Shown in pieces: positions 6,859 to 15,662 of a stretch of 32,936 nucleotides of DNA; the first letter of the stretch is position 1, and every line of letters starts with the position of its first letter. Below the pieces are notes generated by a model. It searched no databases and was not told where the DNA came from. It was given only the letters and a program-made list of their open reading frames with translations. The stretch spans positions 1 to 32,936 of the forward strand of contig JAJEIP010000039.1 in assembly GCA_022827885.1 (NCBI GenBank), read 5' to 3'. The position numbers and the translations under genes were made by a program. This DNA is from Candidatus Poribacteria bacterium (lineage in GTDB: Bacteria > Poribacteria > WGA-4E > WGA-3G).

Positions 6859-9357
6859 ATGGAAGGACAGCAAGAAAAAACCTCGCATAAAATTCAGATG
6901 AAGATCAAACCGCGTCCGGCGCTCTATTTTCTTATCCCGTATTTACTGGGCATCATTGCAGGCAAATGGGTATCTCTCCCGTTTCTGTGGCTCTGGATGT
7001 TTGTACTCCTCTGCTTTATGGGTGGCATGGTAACAAGAAACCGTCAGCGGTTCCTCTGTTACGCCCTGCTCCATCTATCCATCTTCGCTGGTGGTATGCT
7101 CCGATTAGAAACCGCAACCCATTCGCCAATCCCATCCCACTTTTATAACGAACCGATTCATTTTTCAGGCACCACGGTATATCAACCCGAACGCGGGGAG
7201 GCGTGGGATGCCTGCTACGCCGTCGGTGAACTCCAGTTATTGTCAGACCCAGCACAACAGGTCTCAGCGAAATGCCTCATCAGATTCCAAGAGTTGCTAC
7301 CGCTCCGCTACGGTAAAGATCTGACGCTGACCGGTGTGCTGCGTCAACCGCAAACCAAGCGCAATCCCGGGGGTTTCGATTACCAGGCACATCTTTCCCG
7401 GCAAGGAGTCGTTGGGATCATCGATACGATCGGTCTTGTGCGAATTGGGAAACAGGGCGGATTTCCACCCTTACGGTGGATAGAGGCACTCCGTCTCCGG
7501 ACCGAACGTCTGATTGACGGTATCTATACAGAGACTGAGGTCGAAACGCCGTTTCCTGAACCGTCATTGCATGCCCAGCTTCTCAAAGGTATCCTCCTCG
7601 GCAAACGGAGCGATGTTCCCACAGAGACATTGGTGCTCTTCCGAAACAGCGGCACCTTCCATGTGCTCGCCGTCTCCGGTCTGCATGTCGGGCTTGTTGC
7701 GATGTTCTGCTATTTCGGTTTCTCGCGCTTCAGATTACCACAGAAGATACTTTGTCTCTTGACGATTATCGTAGTGCTCATCTACGCCTGTCTCATCGGT
7801 TTCCGCCCTTCCGTCTTTCGTGCCTCGCTGATGGCAATCCTATTTCTCTGTGCGACCCTCATTGATAGAGATGCGGATATCTTCAATCTATTAGCGTTTG
7901 CGGCGTTAGTGCTGCTCCTTTTGAACCCATTGCAACTGTGGGATGTCGGATTCCAGTTGTCCTTTGTCGCCGTGGCTTCAATCGTCTATTTCGTTCCGAA
8001 GATGGAGACCCCGTTGCGCCGACTCTGGGAAGGCACAGAGGGTTCAGCTTCGGAAAGCGAGGGTTCAGTCCTGACGAGATTTCGGACGGCTGCACTCAAA
8101 TGGATGGTGCTCTCCTATCTCGTGACGTTCGCAGCGCAAATCGGAACGGGTCCCCTCATCGCCTACCATTTCTTTCGGGCATATCCGCTCGGTATTGTTG
8201 TCGGACCCTTCGCAGTCGGACTCGTATCGTTCATCGTTGCGGTGGGGATGGCATCTGTATGCATCGGTTTTATTTGGCTTCCGCTTGCGAAACTGCTCGG
8301 CGTTCTCAATCACGCCCTTATCTCGATCTTCTTGACCCTCATCGGTCTATTCGGACAGATATCGGGTGTCGTCAAGTTAGCACCCCCGACGTTCGGTCTG
8401 TTCGTCGTCTACATCGTCTTCTGTCTATGGATGACCCATTGGCGAGCCACCTATCGTCACTGGAAAGTCGCAAGCCTCATCGGACTCTCCGTTATAGCGA
8501 TTTGGATCTGGGATACCGCATTCCATGAGAAGGGAAGATTGTTAGAAGTGATTACGCTGGATGTCGGGCAGGGAGACGCCGCAATCGTCAGGTTTCCAGA
8601 CAACCGAACGCTGCTGATTGATGGTGGCATCCAACGACGTTATTACGACAAACAGAAGCAGAAATGGGTTGAATACGATGTCGGGGAACGGATCATTGAA
8701 CCCTATCTTGATTTCCACGGCATTCGGGCACTCGATATGGTGATGCTGACACACCCAGACCTCGACCACGGCGGCGGACTTGGCTATATCCTACAGAACT
8801 TTAAAGTCGGACAGGTGCTCGGTATATCCGATATGCCGCTCGACTCTCAGACGCATCGCCGCTTACATGCCATTGTTAAAGCCCGGAATATCCCGTATGC
8901 GTTTCCTTATGCTGGAGAGATCGAATTCACGTCAACCGCCACGCTCAATCTCCTGCATCCCGTCGATCCGAGTTCCACCAACCTGCTGGATACGGATAAA
9001 AACGACGATTCCCTCGTCATGAAAATTACATATGGTGCAGTGGACATCCTGTTCACGGGTGACATCGGTAAGCAGGCGGAGTCCCGACTCATCGCCGCTG
9101 GACACGACCTCCGTTCCGAAATCCTAAAAGTGCCGCATCACGGGAGTCGTACATCGAGCAGTGTTCCGTTTTTGGATGCCGTTCAACCGCGGTGTGCGAT
9201 CGTCTCACTCGGTCAAGGAAACCGTTATCAGTTTCCGCATGCAAGTGTGGTTGCGCGGTATCAGGCGCGTGGCTGTCCGATGCTACGCACCGACGCAGTA
9301 GGCGCGATTACCGTCCGTACTGATGGCACACGGTGCTGGATTGATACGGAACTGTAG
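6859..9357 (+). CDS. comEC: ComEC/Rec2-family DNA internalisation protein
   Basis: This is the inner-membrane channel protein that brings single-stranded DNA into the cytoplasm during natural transformation. From the N-terminus there are two membrane helices and an OB-like DUF4131 region. The polytopic Competence domain follows, with the family motif FHVLAVSGLHVGL. A C-terminal metallo-beta-lactamase domain starts at ITLDVGQGDAAIV and carries LTHPDLDHGGG (metal ligands at about 632-637 from the chosen start) and a late VPHHGS motif. Length (832 aa) and domain order are normal. The frame is open back to 6742, but that part lies inside the hairpin repeats, so I prefer the ATG at 6859; 6898 is also possible. 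No other competence gene is nearby. Confidence 0.92.
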   Translation: MEGQQEKTSHKIQMKIKPRPALYFLIPYLLGIIAGKWVSLPFLWLWMFVLLCFMGGMVTRNRQRFLCYALLHLSIFAGGMLRLETATHSPIPSHFYNEPIHFSGTTVYQPERGEAWDACYAVGELQLLSDPAQQVSAKCLIRFQELLPLRYGKDLTLTGVLRQPQTKRNPGGFDYQAHLSRQGVVGIIDTIGLVRIGKQGGFPPLRWIEALRLRTERLIDGIYTETEVETPFPEPSLHAQLLKGILLGKRSDVPTETLVLFRNSGTFHVLAVSGLHVGLVAMFCYFGFSRFRLPQKILCLLTIIVVLIYACLIGFRPSVFRASLMAILFLCATLIDRDADIFNLLAFAALVLLLLNPLQLWDVGFQLSFVAVASIVYFVPKMETPLRRLWEGTEGSASESEGSVLTRFRTAALKWMVLSYLVTFAAQIGTGPLIAYHFFRAYPLGIVVGPFAVGLVSFIVAVGMASVCIGFIWLPLAKLLGVLNHALISIFLTLIGLFGQISGVVKLAPPTFGLFVVYIVFCLWMTHWRATYRHWKVASLIGLSVIAIWIWDTAFHEKGRLLEVITLDVGQGDAAIVRFPDNRTLLIDGGIQRRYYDKQKQKWVEYDVGERIIEPYLDFHGIRALDMVMLTHPDLDHGGGLGYILQNFKVGQVLGISDMPLDSQTHRRLHAIVKARNIPYAFPYAGEIEFTSTATLNLLHPVDPSSTNLLDTDKNDDSLVMKITYGAVDILFTGDIGKQAESRLIAAGHDLRSEILKVPHHGSRTSSSVPFLDAVQPRCAIVSLGQGNRYQFPHASVVARYQARGCPMLRTDAVGAITVRTDGTRCWIDTEL

Positions 9358-9423
9358 GCGCGAACGGATATAGGGTGTCCCAAACTATGGTAGGTTTTAG
9401 AATTAATTAGACATTCAGAACCG

Positions 9424-9618
9424 GTGCGGTTGGAAACCGCACCTACCGCGTCGGGGGAACGAGTGCGGTTGGAAACCGCACCTACCGCGTCGGGAGAACG
9501 AGTGCGGTTGGAAACCACACCTACCAAGTCGGGGGAACGAGTGCGGTTGGAAACCACACCTACCAAGTCGGGGGAACGAGTGCGGTTGGAAACCGCACCT
9601 ACCGGGTCGGGGGGAACA
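9424..9618. repeat. Tandem array: five 39-bp REP-like hairpin units
   Basis: Five units of exactly 39 bp start at 9424, 9463, 9502, 9541 and 9580. Each begins with GTGCGGTT-GGA-AACCGCAC, a hairpin, followed by CTACC and a GTCGGGGGAACGA-like linker. Units 3 and 4 share AACCACAC and CCAAG changes, so they duplicated from each other. A single diverged unit recurs at 13290-13327. Because 39 is a multiple of 3, both strands show a false repetitive open frame. The remainder of the 300-bp gap between comEC and the dehydrogenase shows nothing else. Confidence 0.95.
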
Positions 9619-9660
9619 GAGGATTACCGAGTTATTTATTCAAACTTCATACAGTTTGAG

Positions 9661-10758
9661 CTACATGCCTAAAGATGGGGCAATCGCAACGCGGAGGGTC
9701 TCTTGGCGGAACGCGTGTTCAAATGCGGTGTTAATTTCCGCTAATGGATATGTTTCTCCGATGAGCTCGGCAAATGGGTAACGGCTCCGATTTTCCGCAA
9801 CGAAGCGGATCGCATCGCCAAGTGCAGTATGATGATAGTTATGAACGCCCCGGAGCGTCACACATTTCGTGACGAGTTGGTGGGCATCGACAGTGATATG
9901 TGCGTTTGGATAGACGTAACCGAGGGTCAGACATCTCCCGCCAATTGCTAACCATGTAATCAGGTTAGGGATGCCAATCGTCGCGCCGCTGACCTCTACA
10001 CCGAGATCGGCGCCTCGTCCGTTCGTCAGTTCTTTTACGGCTGCGTCAATTTCTTCAACAACGGTCTCATCCGGGTTGAAGGTATGCGTTGCACCGAACC
10101 GTTTGGCAACCTTCAATCGGCTTTCGTTGGTATCCACAACAACGACATGTTGATATCCCTGTTCATGCAAATAGCATGCGGCATAGATTCCGAGCATGCC
10201 GGCACCGTGGACGATAGCCGTCTCATCGGAATATGTGCCGATGTTCGCCAAGCCGTTTACGACGGTCGTCAGTGCGCAGTTGATCGGGACAGCCTCTTGA
10301 TCCGTCATGGTGTCAGGAATGCGATAGATCGCTGTCCCTGGACGCAGTAGGATATGCGTAGCGAACCCACCTGAAATAGCGTCGGGACCTTCACTTCGGG
10401 CGTGCCCGTATTTAAACATCGTCTCACATTTTTGGGGGAGGTTCCGACTGACGCAATACTCACATGTCCCACAGGCAGTCGTGAGACTCCAGGTAATCCG
10501 ATCGCCTTCCCGCAGTATCTCATCGGTTGCAGAACGGAGATGGGTGGGTGCCGCAACTGTTCCGGTGACTTCATGCCCGAGTACACATGGGATCTCTGCA
10601 CCCCGGCGCCCCGATACTGTATGGAGGTCTGAGCCACAGATCGTTGCGAGTGAGATGCGGGCGAGAACAGCGTCTGGTGTTGCAGACACGGGCATCTCGG
10701 AAACTTTAAAGGGTATACCTACACCGTGAAATTGTGAAATCTGTGCGGATATTTGCAT
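9661..10758 (-). CDS. Zinc-dependent medium-chain alcohol dehydrogenase
   Basis: This 365-aa medium-chain dehydrogenase is predicted to oxidise an alcohol with NAD(P)+. The N-terminal GroES-like domain has the catalytic-zinc Cys41 in CGSD and GHEVTG at 61-66. Structural-zinc cysteines are at 96, 99, 102 and 111 (CGTCEYC...KC). The Rossmann domain contains the AIVHGAGMLGIYAA nucleotide loop. The stretch MFKYGHA...GGFATHILLRPGTAIYRIPD recalls the subgroup called putative phosphonate-catabolism dehydrogenases. That is from memory, and no phosphonate gene is nearby. The frame is open to 10803, but AAGGAG lies 10 nt before the ATG at 10758, which decides the start. Confidence 0.9.
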   Translation of the reverse strand: MQISAQISQFHGVGIPFKVSEMPVSATPDAVLARISLATICGSDLHTVSGRRGAEIPCVLGHEVTGTVAAPTHLRSATDEILREGDRITWSLTTACGTCEYCVSRNLPQKCETMFKYGHARSEGPDAISGGFATHILLRPGTAIYRIPDTMTDQEAVPINCALTTVVNGLANIGTYSDETAIVHGAGMLGIYAACYLHEQGYQHVVVVDTNESRLKVAKRFGATHTFNPDETVVEEIDAAVKELTNGRGADLGVEVSGATIGIPNLITWLAIGGRCLTLGYVYPNAHITVDAHQLVTKCVTLRGVHNYHHTALGDAIRFVAENRSRYPFAELIGETYPLAEINTAFEHAFRQETLRVAIAPSLGM

Positions 10759-11116
10759 GGTGTTCGTGCTCCTTAACTGACTATTGATAACTGATGACTG
10801 CATTTAATTTGACAAACACAGAGGGTTTACGTATCATTAATATTATACACTATTTTATTACAGATAACCCAACTTGTCACTAGGGTCATTCAGTTTTGGG
10901 TTTTTGGTCCAAAGAAACCCCCTAAATCCCCCTTATCAGGGGGACTTTCCGCCTTTTTTGAGGGAAAACTAAATAGTTGGCATCGGGCGCGGAACCCTCG
11001 GGAAACCTCCAAGCAAAAACCTCTTACGGGTTCGCAGCCTTCGGGAAAATGGGAATTTATTTCCGAATATCGCTTAATGAAGTTTAAGAAAATAAAAGGG
11101 AACGAGACTTAACAAG
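10759..11116. other. Intergenic region between divergent genes, one GC-rich palindrome
   Basis: This is 358 bp between the divergently oriented dehydrogenase and argB. It holds a CCCCCTTATCAGGGGG hairpin at about 10929-10944, preceded by a CCCCCTAAAT stretch. Further on is a GC-rich segment with short inverted CGGG/CCCG pieces (10981-11046). No coding potential and no clear sigma-70 promoter is recognisable. The argB ribosome binding site is weak (GGGAACGAG, with AACAAG next to the ATG). Confidence 0.5.
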
Positions 11117-11992
11117 ATGGATAGAACTGCTGAAGTTCTTATTGAAGCCTTACCTTATATTCGTCGCTTTTACGATCGGCGGATTGTTATCAAATATGGC
11201 GGTGCCGCGATGGAGGATGAGACGCTTATCCATTCCGTCATGCAGGATATTGTGTTGATGAAATATGTCGGCATCCGACCGATTATCGTGCACGGCGGGG
11301 GTCCGAGAATCAGCGCATGGATGGATAAAATCGGGAAGGTCCCGGAGTTTATACAGGGGTTGCGGGTAACCGATGCGGAAACGGTTGAAATCGCTGAGAT
11401 GGTGCTTGGGTCGATCAATAAGGAGATTGTGGCTCGGATCAACCAACACGGGGGAAAAGCGATTGGGTTGTCTGGAAAGGATGCGAACATGATCCTCGCG
11501 GAGAAACAGGAGACGCAGATTAGCGACGAAGGTGGACGCAGTATAGATGTTGACTTGGGGTTTGTCGGGAAAATAATTGGCGTGAACACCGAGTCGGTTA
11601 CGGCACTCGACAAAGCAGGTTATATCCCTATCATCGCACCCATCGGTGTTGGGACTGACGGACAAACCTATAACATCAATGCCGACACCATGGCGGGTGA
11701 GATCGCTTCTGCGTTCCAAGCGGAGAAATTGATTGTCCTGACGGATACACGCGGTATCCTCCGGGATCTATCGGATACAGCCTCGCTGATACCTACCCTG
11801 CGTATGAGGGAGATAGACGCATTAATAGAAGAAGGGTTCATCGCAGGCGGTATGCTGCCGAAGGTAGAGGCATGCACGACAGCGCTTATCGGTGGGGTTT
11901 ACAAAACACATATCATTGATGGACGCATCCCGCACTCTCTATTGCTGGAAGTTTTTACAGAGGGTGGGATCGGGACCGAAATTGTGAGGTAG
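11117..11992 (+). CDS. argB: Acetylglutamate kinase
   Basis: This is N-acetyl-L-glutamate 5-phosphotransferase, the second step of arginine biosynthesis in the cytoplasm. The amino-acid-kinase fold is clear: phosphate-binding KYGGAAM at 26-32, HGGGPRIS at 59-66, the substrate region LGFVGKI, NADTMAGEIA, LTDTRGIL, and the C-terminal GGMLPKVEAC and HIIDGRIPHSLLLE motifs. Length (291 aa) is normal. The N-terminal helix before the first strand (AEVLIEALPYIRRFYDRR) matches the N-helix of hexameric, arginine-inhibited enzymes, so feedback inhibition by arginine is likely. No other arginine gene is adjacent. The next gene starts 12 bp downstream in the same direction and is probably co-transcribed. 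Confidence 0.95.
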   Translation: MDRTAEVLIEALPYIRRFYDRRIVIKYGGAAMEDETLIHSVMQDIVLMKYVGIRPIIVHGGGPRISAWMDKIGKVPEFIQGLRVTDAETVEIAEMVLGSINKEIVARINQHGGKAIGLSGKDANMILAEKQETQISDEGGRSIDVDLGFVGKIIGVNTESVTALDKAGYIPIIAPIGVGTDGQTYNINADTMAGEIASAFQAEKLIVLTDTRGILRDLSDTASLIPTLRMREIDALIEEGFIAGGMLPKVEACTTALIGGVYKTHIIDGRIPHSLLLEVFTEGGIGTEIVR

Positions 11993-12004
11993 GAGAGGGG
12001 AACA

Positions 12005-13174
12005 ATGGACACACCCAAGAAAATTGCTGCGATTATCACGACGTATTATCAGCATTCGCATGCTGATGTGATTGCTACGAAATATATGAAGGGGTTCCCG
12101 ACGGATACGGGGCATCGGATGCCGCGCGTGGAATTGGTGTCCATCTATCTGGATCAGGTAGACGATCGGGACATTGGGGTCGGTTTAGCTGCTGAGCATA
12201 AGGTGCCTATCTATCCGAGTATTCGGCAAGCCTTGACGCTCGGTGGGAATGAATTGGCTGTCGATGGTGTGCTCTTGATCGGCGAACACGGGGATTATCC
12301 GTATAACGAGATCGGGCAACACATGTACCCGCGCCGTTATATGTTCGAGCAGATTTGCGGTGTCTTCGCATCGAGTGGCAGATCCGTCCCTGTTTTCTGC
12401 GATAAGCATCTCTCTTATAATTGGGACGACGCGATTTGGATGTATCATCGCGCAAAGGCACTCGATGTCCCGTTTATGGCGGGTTCCTCGCTACCGCTCT
12501 CTTGGCGGAACCCCTTTTTGGAACATCCGCTTGATACAGAACTGGAAACCGCTATCGGTATCGGTTATGCCGGTGTGGAGTCCTACGGTTTTCATTCACT
12601 TGAAACGCTACAGTGTATGATTGAACGTCGACACGGCGGTGAATCTGGCATCGTGGCAATTCAGTGTCTGGAAGGCGACGCGGTCTGGGAGACGGGTGAA
12701 GCAGGAAAGTGGTCCCTTGATTTAGCAGAAAAGGCGTGTGCACAGATTGAAAATCGTCCGGATACCTCCTTTATAGAGGGTTGCCCGAATCCAACGGCGT
12801 TTCTGTTGGAGCATAGCGATGGATTCCGTTCTACTGTGCTGATGCTGACCGGGTACGTCTCTGATTTCGCTTACGCGGCGAAGACTGGCGATACCTACCA
12901 CGCGACGGAGTTTTATCTACAGAACGGACCTCCGCACGCGCATTTCAGTTATTTGAGTCTTAATATTGAAGAGATGTTCGTGACAGGGAAACCTCAGTAT
13001 CCTGTGGAACGGACGCTCCTCGTGACGGGTGTGCTTGACGCGCTCATGCACTCACGGGCGGAAGGACACGTCCGAATTGAAACGCCATATTTAGCAGACC
13101 TCGCGTATCGTTCTTATGAGAAGCTACCTATCCGACCAACAGCACCCCGCCCTACAGGCGCGACGTTAATATAG
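12005..13174 (+). CDS. Conserved protein with Rossmann-like N-terminal part, function unknown
   Basis: I cannot assign a function to this 389-aa protein. The N-terminal third alternates predicted strands and helices: KIAAIITTYYQHSHADVIATKYMKG, then VELVSIYLDQ, then DGVLLIGEHGDYPYNEIGQHMYPRRYMFEQI. It resembles the dinucleotide-fold half of Gfo/Idh-type proteins without a clear GxGxxG loop. His, Asp and Tyr residues are enriched in GEHGDYPYNEIGQ and VFCDKHLSYNWDDAIWMYHRA, which could line an active site. A GGAGAGGGG ribosome binding site lies just before the ATG, and argB ends 12 bp upstream. The stop is followed directly by a MITE. Similar proteins are, as I recall, found as hypotheticals in Planctomycetes-like genomes. 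Confidence 0.8.
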   Translation: MDTPKKIAAIITTYYQHSHADVIATKYMKGFPTDTGHRMPRVELVSIYLDQVDDRDIGVGLAAEHKVPIYPSIRQALTLGGNELAVDGVLLIGEHGDYPYNEIGQHMYPRRYMFEQICGVFASSGRSVPVFCDKHLSYNWDDAIWMYHRAKALDVPFMAGSSLPLSWRNPFLEHPLDTELETAIGIGYAGVESYGFHSLETLQCMIERRHGGESGIVAIQCLEGDAVWETGEAGKWSLDLAEKACAQIENRPDTSFIEGCPNPTAFLLEHSDGFRSTVLMLTGYVSDFAYAAKTGDTYHATEFYLQNGPPHAHFSYLSLNIEEMFVTGKPQYPVERTLLVTGVLDALMHSRAEGHVRIETPYLADLAYRSYEKLPIRPTAPRPTGATLI

Positions 13175-13177
13175 TTA

Positions 13178-13284
13178 TAGTAAAGTCCATATCTATTGTC
13201 GCGTAGACTGTGAGGCTGCGTGCTAAAGAGGCACAAACTAACAGTTTGTGCTACAGAAGTCAACTTATTTTTCGACTTTACCAA
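13178..13284. mobile_element. TA-flanked MITE (IS630/mariner-like), decayed copy
   Basis: It starts TAGTAAAGTCC after a TA at 13176-13177 and ends near GACTTTACCA, a decayed form of the GACTTTACTA end seen at 14509. The internal hairpin CACAAACT-AAC-AGTTTGTG followed by CTAC is intact. It is about 107 bp, 13 bp shorter than the other two copies, with a gap in the left half. It begins 4 bp after the stop codon of the preceding gene. Confidence 0.75.
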
Positions 13285-13289
13285 AATAT

Positions 13290-13327
13290 AAAGGTGCGGT
13301 TACAAACCGCACCTACCGGGTCGGGGA
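13290..13327. repeat. Single REP-like unit
   Basis: GGTGCGGTT-ACA-AACCGCACC is followed by CTACCGGGTCGGGG. It is the same unit as the tandem array at 9424-9618, in single copy, located 9 bp before the convergent Gfo/Idh stop codon. Confidence 0.8.
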
Positions 13328-13335
13328 AAGTAGTC

Positions 13336-14340
13336 TTAGCGTTCTGGACGTGCTGGGACACCCGTTTCCGCAGATTCGTAGATGAGATCCATCAATTCGG
13401 ATTGGATAATCCCGTTCATGGGACTCGTGCGGGATTCTGCTCTCCCCAAAACAGCGTCGATGAAGTTGTCGTCAGGCGAACCGGCGGACATGTCGTCTGT
13501 AATCGGAGGCGGATCCAACGCTTCTCCACCTTTCCAGACGCGAATCCAACCACCACTCCAGCCGTCAACCTCGATCCTGCCGTTTTCAAACACTAACGCC
13601 ATGTGCGTGCCGCCAGGACTTGGGCAATTGCCACTCACCGCCATCGCTGCGAGCACACCGTTTTCAAACTTGACGTTAATCGAGGAGTTGATATCAACGT
13701 CTCGGTCTTGGTTGTCTGTATAGGCGTAGACTTCAGCGACTTTCGACTCGACCGCCCAGCAGAGACTGTTCAGGAGATGTGCGCCGCTATCGTAGGCTTG
13801 TCCACCGCCAGAGAGTTTCGGGTTCTGCCGCCATGTCCCTGTTGTGCCGCCTTTCCAGCCCTGCGTAATATAGCCAATGACCAATTCCAGCTTGCCAAAT
13901 TCCCCGCTACGGATAATCTCTCGGGTATAATAGAAATTGGGTGTGCACGGCGTATTGTAGCCGATGGTGAGGGTAAGTCCGGTCTCTTCCACCTTCTCTG
14001 CGAGGGTATACGCGTCTCTGGAAGACGTGACCATCGGTTTTTCCATTAAAACGTGGCAGCCCGCTTCAAGTGCCTGCATGCCCTGCTCGAAATGGAGCGT
14101 GTGGGGTGTAGAGATGACCACGGCATCCGGCGATGTCTCTTTCAGCAGCGTGCCGATGTCGTCATAAGCCCCCGGACGTGGACTCAGATCGGACAGGTTC
14201 CGATCAATATAACCGTTAGCGATATCGGTATTCACATCGCAAGTGCCGACGATTTGCACGTCAGGATTTGCATTCATACGTCTGGCGTGACCTGAGGAGT
14301 TTCCGCCACACCCAATCATGGCAAGTCGAATCTTCGCCAT
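13336..14340 (-). CDS. Gfo/Idh/MocA-family NAD(P)-dependent oxidoreductase
   Basis: This is a 334-aa two-domain oxidoreductase. The N-terminal Rossmann domain starts MAKIRLAMIGCGGNSSGHARRM (nucleotide loop GCGGNS at 10-15), continues with DAVVISTPHTLHFEQ, and has the family signature HVLMEKPMV at about 93-101. The C-terminal alpha/beta domain contains GGGQAYDSGAHLLNSLCW, where the Asp and His are the usual catalytic positions. Members act on sugars, inositols and related polyols; the substrate is not predictable here. A GGAG sequence lies 6 nt before the ATG on the minus strand. It may be transcribed with the PhyH gene, which has the same direction, but 400 bp of repeats lie between them. Confidence 0.93.
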   Translation of the reverse strand: MAKIRLAMIGCGGNSSGHARRMNANPDVQIVGTCDVNTDIANGYIDRNLSDLSPRPGAYDDIGTLLKETSPDAVVISTPHTLHFEQGMQALEAGCHVLMEKPMVTSSRDAYTLAEKVEETGLTLTIGYNTPCTPNFYYTREIIRSGEFGKLELVIGYITQGWKGGTTGTWRQNPKLSGGGQAYDSGAHLLNSLCWAVESKVAEVYAYTDNQDRDVDINSSINVKFENGVLAAMAVSGNCPSPGGTHMALVFENGRIEVDGWSGGWIRVWKGGEALDPPPITDDMSAGSPDDNFIDAVLGRAESRTSPMNGIIQSELMDLIYESAETGVPARPER

Positions 14341-14389
14341 ATTGTTCTCCTTTTTTAATTATTCCTTGCGGATAAGTAACAGCAAATTA

Positions 14390-14509
14390 TAGTAAAGTCC
14401 ATAATTACGTGAACACTTCCATTGTCACGTAGACTATGAGTCTGCGCGCTAAAGATGCACAAACTAACAGTTTATGCTACAGAAGTCAACTTATTTTTCG
14501 ACTTTACTA
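14390..14509. mobile_element. TA-flanked 120-bp MITE (IS630/mariner-like)
   Basis: The ends are TAGTAAAGTC and its exact inverse GACTTTACTA, flanked by TA on both sides (14388-14389 and 14510-14511). Inverted similarity extends with mismatches for about 30 bp. A central hairpin CACAAACT-AAC-AGTTTATG followed by CTAC lies in the right half. Its length equals that of the copy at 23412-23531. A non-autonomous element moved by a TA-targeting DDE transposase is inferred. Confidence 0.88.
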
Positions 14510-14513
14510 TAAA

Positions 14514-14733
14514 AACCTAAGTTGCCACCTATCTATGAACATAGCACTCCGGAATCAACGGTATGAATGCCGTATGGCATTCCCCGGGAGTGCAAGAGGT
14601 TGAACACACAATTTTCTATAGACATATCACCCCGGAATCAACGGTATGAATGCCTTATGGCATTCCCCGGGGGTGAAGAAAGGTACTGAAAAGGTTTTTC
14701 AAACAAGCAAAACCGTTAGTAGCAACTTGGGTT
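14514..14733. mobile_element. MITE-like element with two expanded hairpins
   Basis: The terminal inverted repeats are AACCTAAGTTGCCAC and GTAGCAACTTGGGTT (13 of 15 paired). Inside are two hairpins after a CTATGAACATA or CTATAGACATA lead: CACTCC...GGAGTG and TCACCCC...GGGGTGA. In this copy each hairpin loop carries the same extra ~34 bp (GGAATCAACGGTATGAATGC onward, ending GGCATTCC), differing by one base. An 8-bp direct repeat TATAAAAA flanks it (14508-14515 and 14733-14740) and may be a target duplication or chance AT-rich sequence. It abuts the preceding TA-flanked MITE. Confidence 0.8.
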
Positions 14734-14740
14734 ATAAAAA

Positions 14741-15559
14741 CTAAACGATTGGGCTTTCGTACTTAAACTTCGATAAATCCTCGACACGGATAGCGTCATC
14801 GCCGAACACCCGCGTAAAGGCGTGCCCGTGATGCGACTTCGTCTCGCCATGCATGTAGCAGACACTGAACGCCCGCCGCGGAATATCGGTATCGTTCGTC
14901 CCGGAACTGTGTAGCATCCAATTGTGGAGTAAGACGACCTCTCCCGCCTTCAACTCCATCGGGAGCGGTGTCGCCTTCGCGACGATGTCGTCGATGTGTT
15001 CCTGTGTGAGAAAACCGGATCCGTTTTCAGGATTGATGAGCCTGCTATGCGACTTCGGAATGATATGCACACACCCATTCTCAATCGTTGCGGGATCCAA
15101 AGCCGTATAAATCGTGATCTGCGGGTCACGATCGAGGTCTCGCCATCTGTCCTGATGCCATGTCAGCTGCGTGCCCTCGTGTGCGGGTTTGTTCATAAAC
15201 ATCGCCCGAAAACAGGCAACAGGGGTGTCATCTCCGTAGATTTTCGCGCATACCTCTTGGAAAACGGGTTTCTGGAGATACGCCAAGAAAATCGGATCGA
15301 GTTCGAGGTTCTGAATTTTCCGATACAACAACGTGGCACCTTTATGTCCCTTAGACTGCGGTCCGGGGGAGTTCTTTCCGGGTTCCCGATCCAGTTGCAT
15401 CATGATTTGGTCATAATCCAGTGATGCTTTCCCGAGCATGATGTCGTCCATCTGCTGCTGCAGTCCTGCGAGTTCTGCGTCCGTCGCGACTTGTCCGATG
15501 CGCACGTAACCGTTTTCCCAAAAATGTTCCCACTGTTCATCTGTTATATGGTGTTCCAT
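14741..15559 (-). CDS. Phytanoyl-CoA dioxygenase (PhyH) family protein
   Basis: This is a 272-aa Fe(II)/2-oxoglutarate-dependent oxygenase. The double-stranded beta-helix carries the HxD iron ligands in WHQDRW (His135, Asp137), the distal His217 in LHSSGTN and the 2-oxoglutarate-binding Arg at 228/229 in PRRAFSVCY. All three facial-triad residues are present, so it should be active. The N-terminus (ITDEQWEHFWENGYVRIG) is the usual family opening. Members hydroxylate diverse small molecules; this family is strongly expanded in Poribacteria-like genomes, so the substrate cannot be inferred. GGGAGG lies 7 nt before the ATG on the minus strand. Confidence 0.93.
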   Translation of the reverse strand: MEHHITDEQWEHFWENGYVRIGQVATDAELAGLQQQMDDIMLGKASLDYDQIMMQLDREPGKNSPGPQSKGHKGATLLYRKIQNLELDPIFLAYLQKPVFQEVCAKIYGDDTPVACFRAMFMNKPAHEGTQLTWHQDRWRDLDRDPQITIYTALDPATIENGCVHIIPKSHSRLINPENGSGFLTQEHIDDIVAKATPLPMELKAGEVVLLHNWMLHSSGTNDTDIPRRAFSVCYMHGETKSHHGHAFTRVFGDDAIRVEDLSKFKYESPIV

Positions 15560-15662
15560 GCTAAGCCTCCCAGTTGCGCATGTCTATCGTGGTTCCGAAA
15601 AAGCCTGTATTTTTAAAGTATAACATATATTTCAAGAAGTTTGAATGAAAATTACAAAATAA

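Noticed and set aside
9261-9672. Repetitive open frames on both strands over the 39-bp array
   Set aside because: They exist only because the repeat period is a multiple of three; there is no start context, and the same unit occurs in non-coding gaps.
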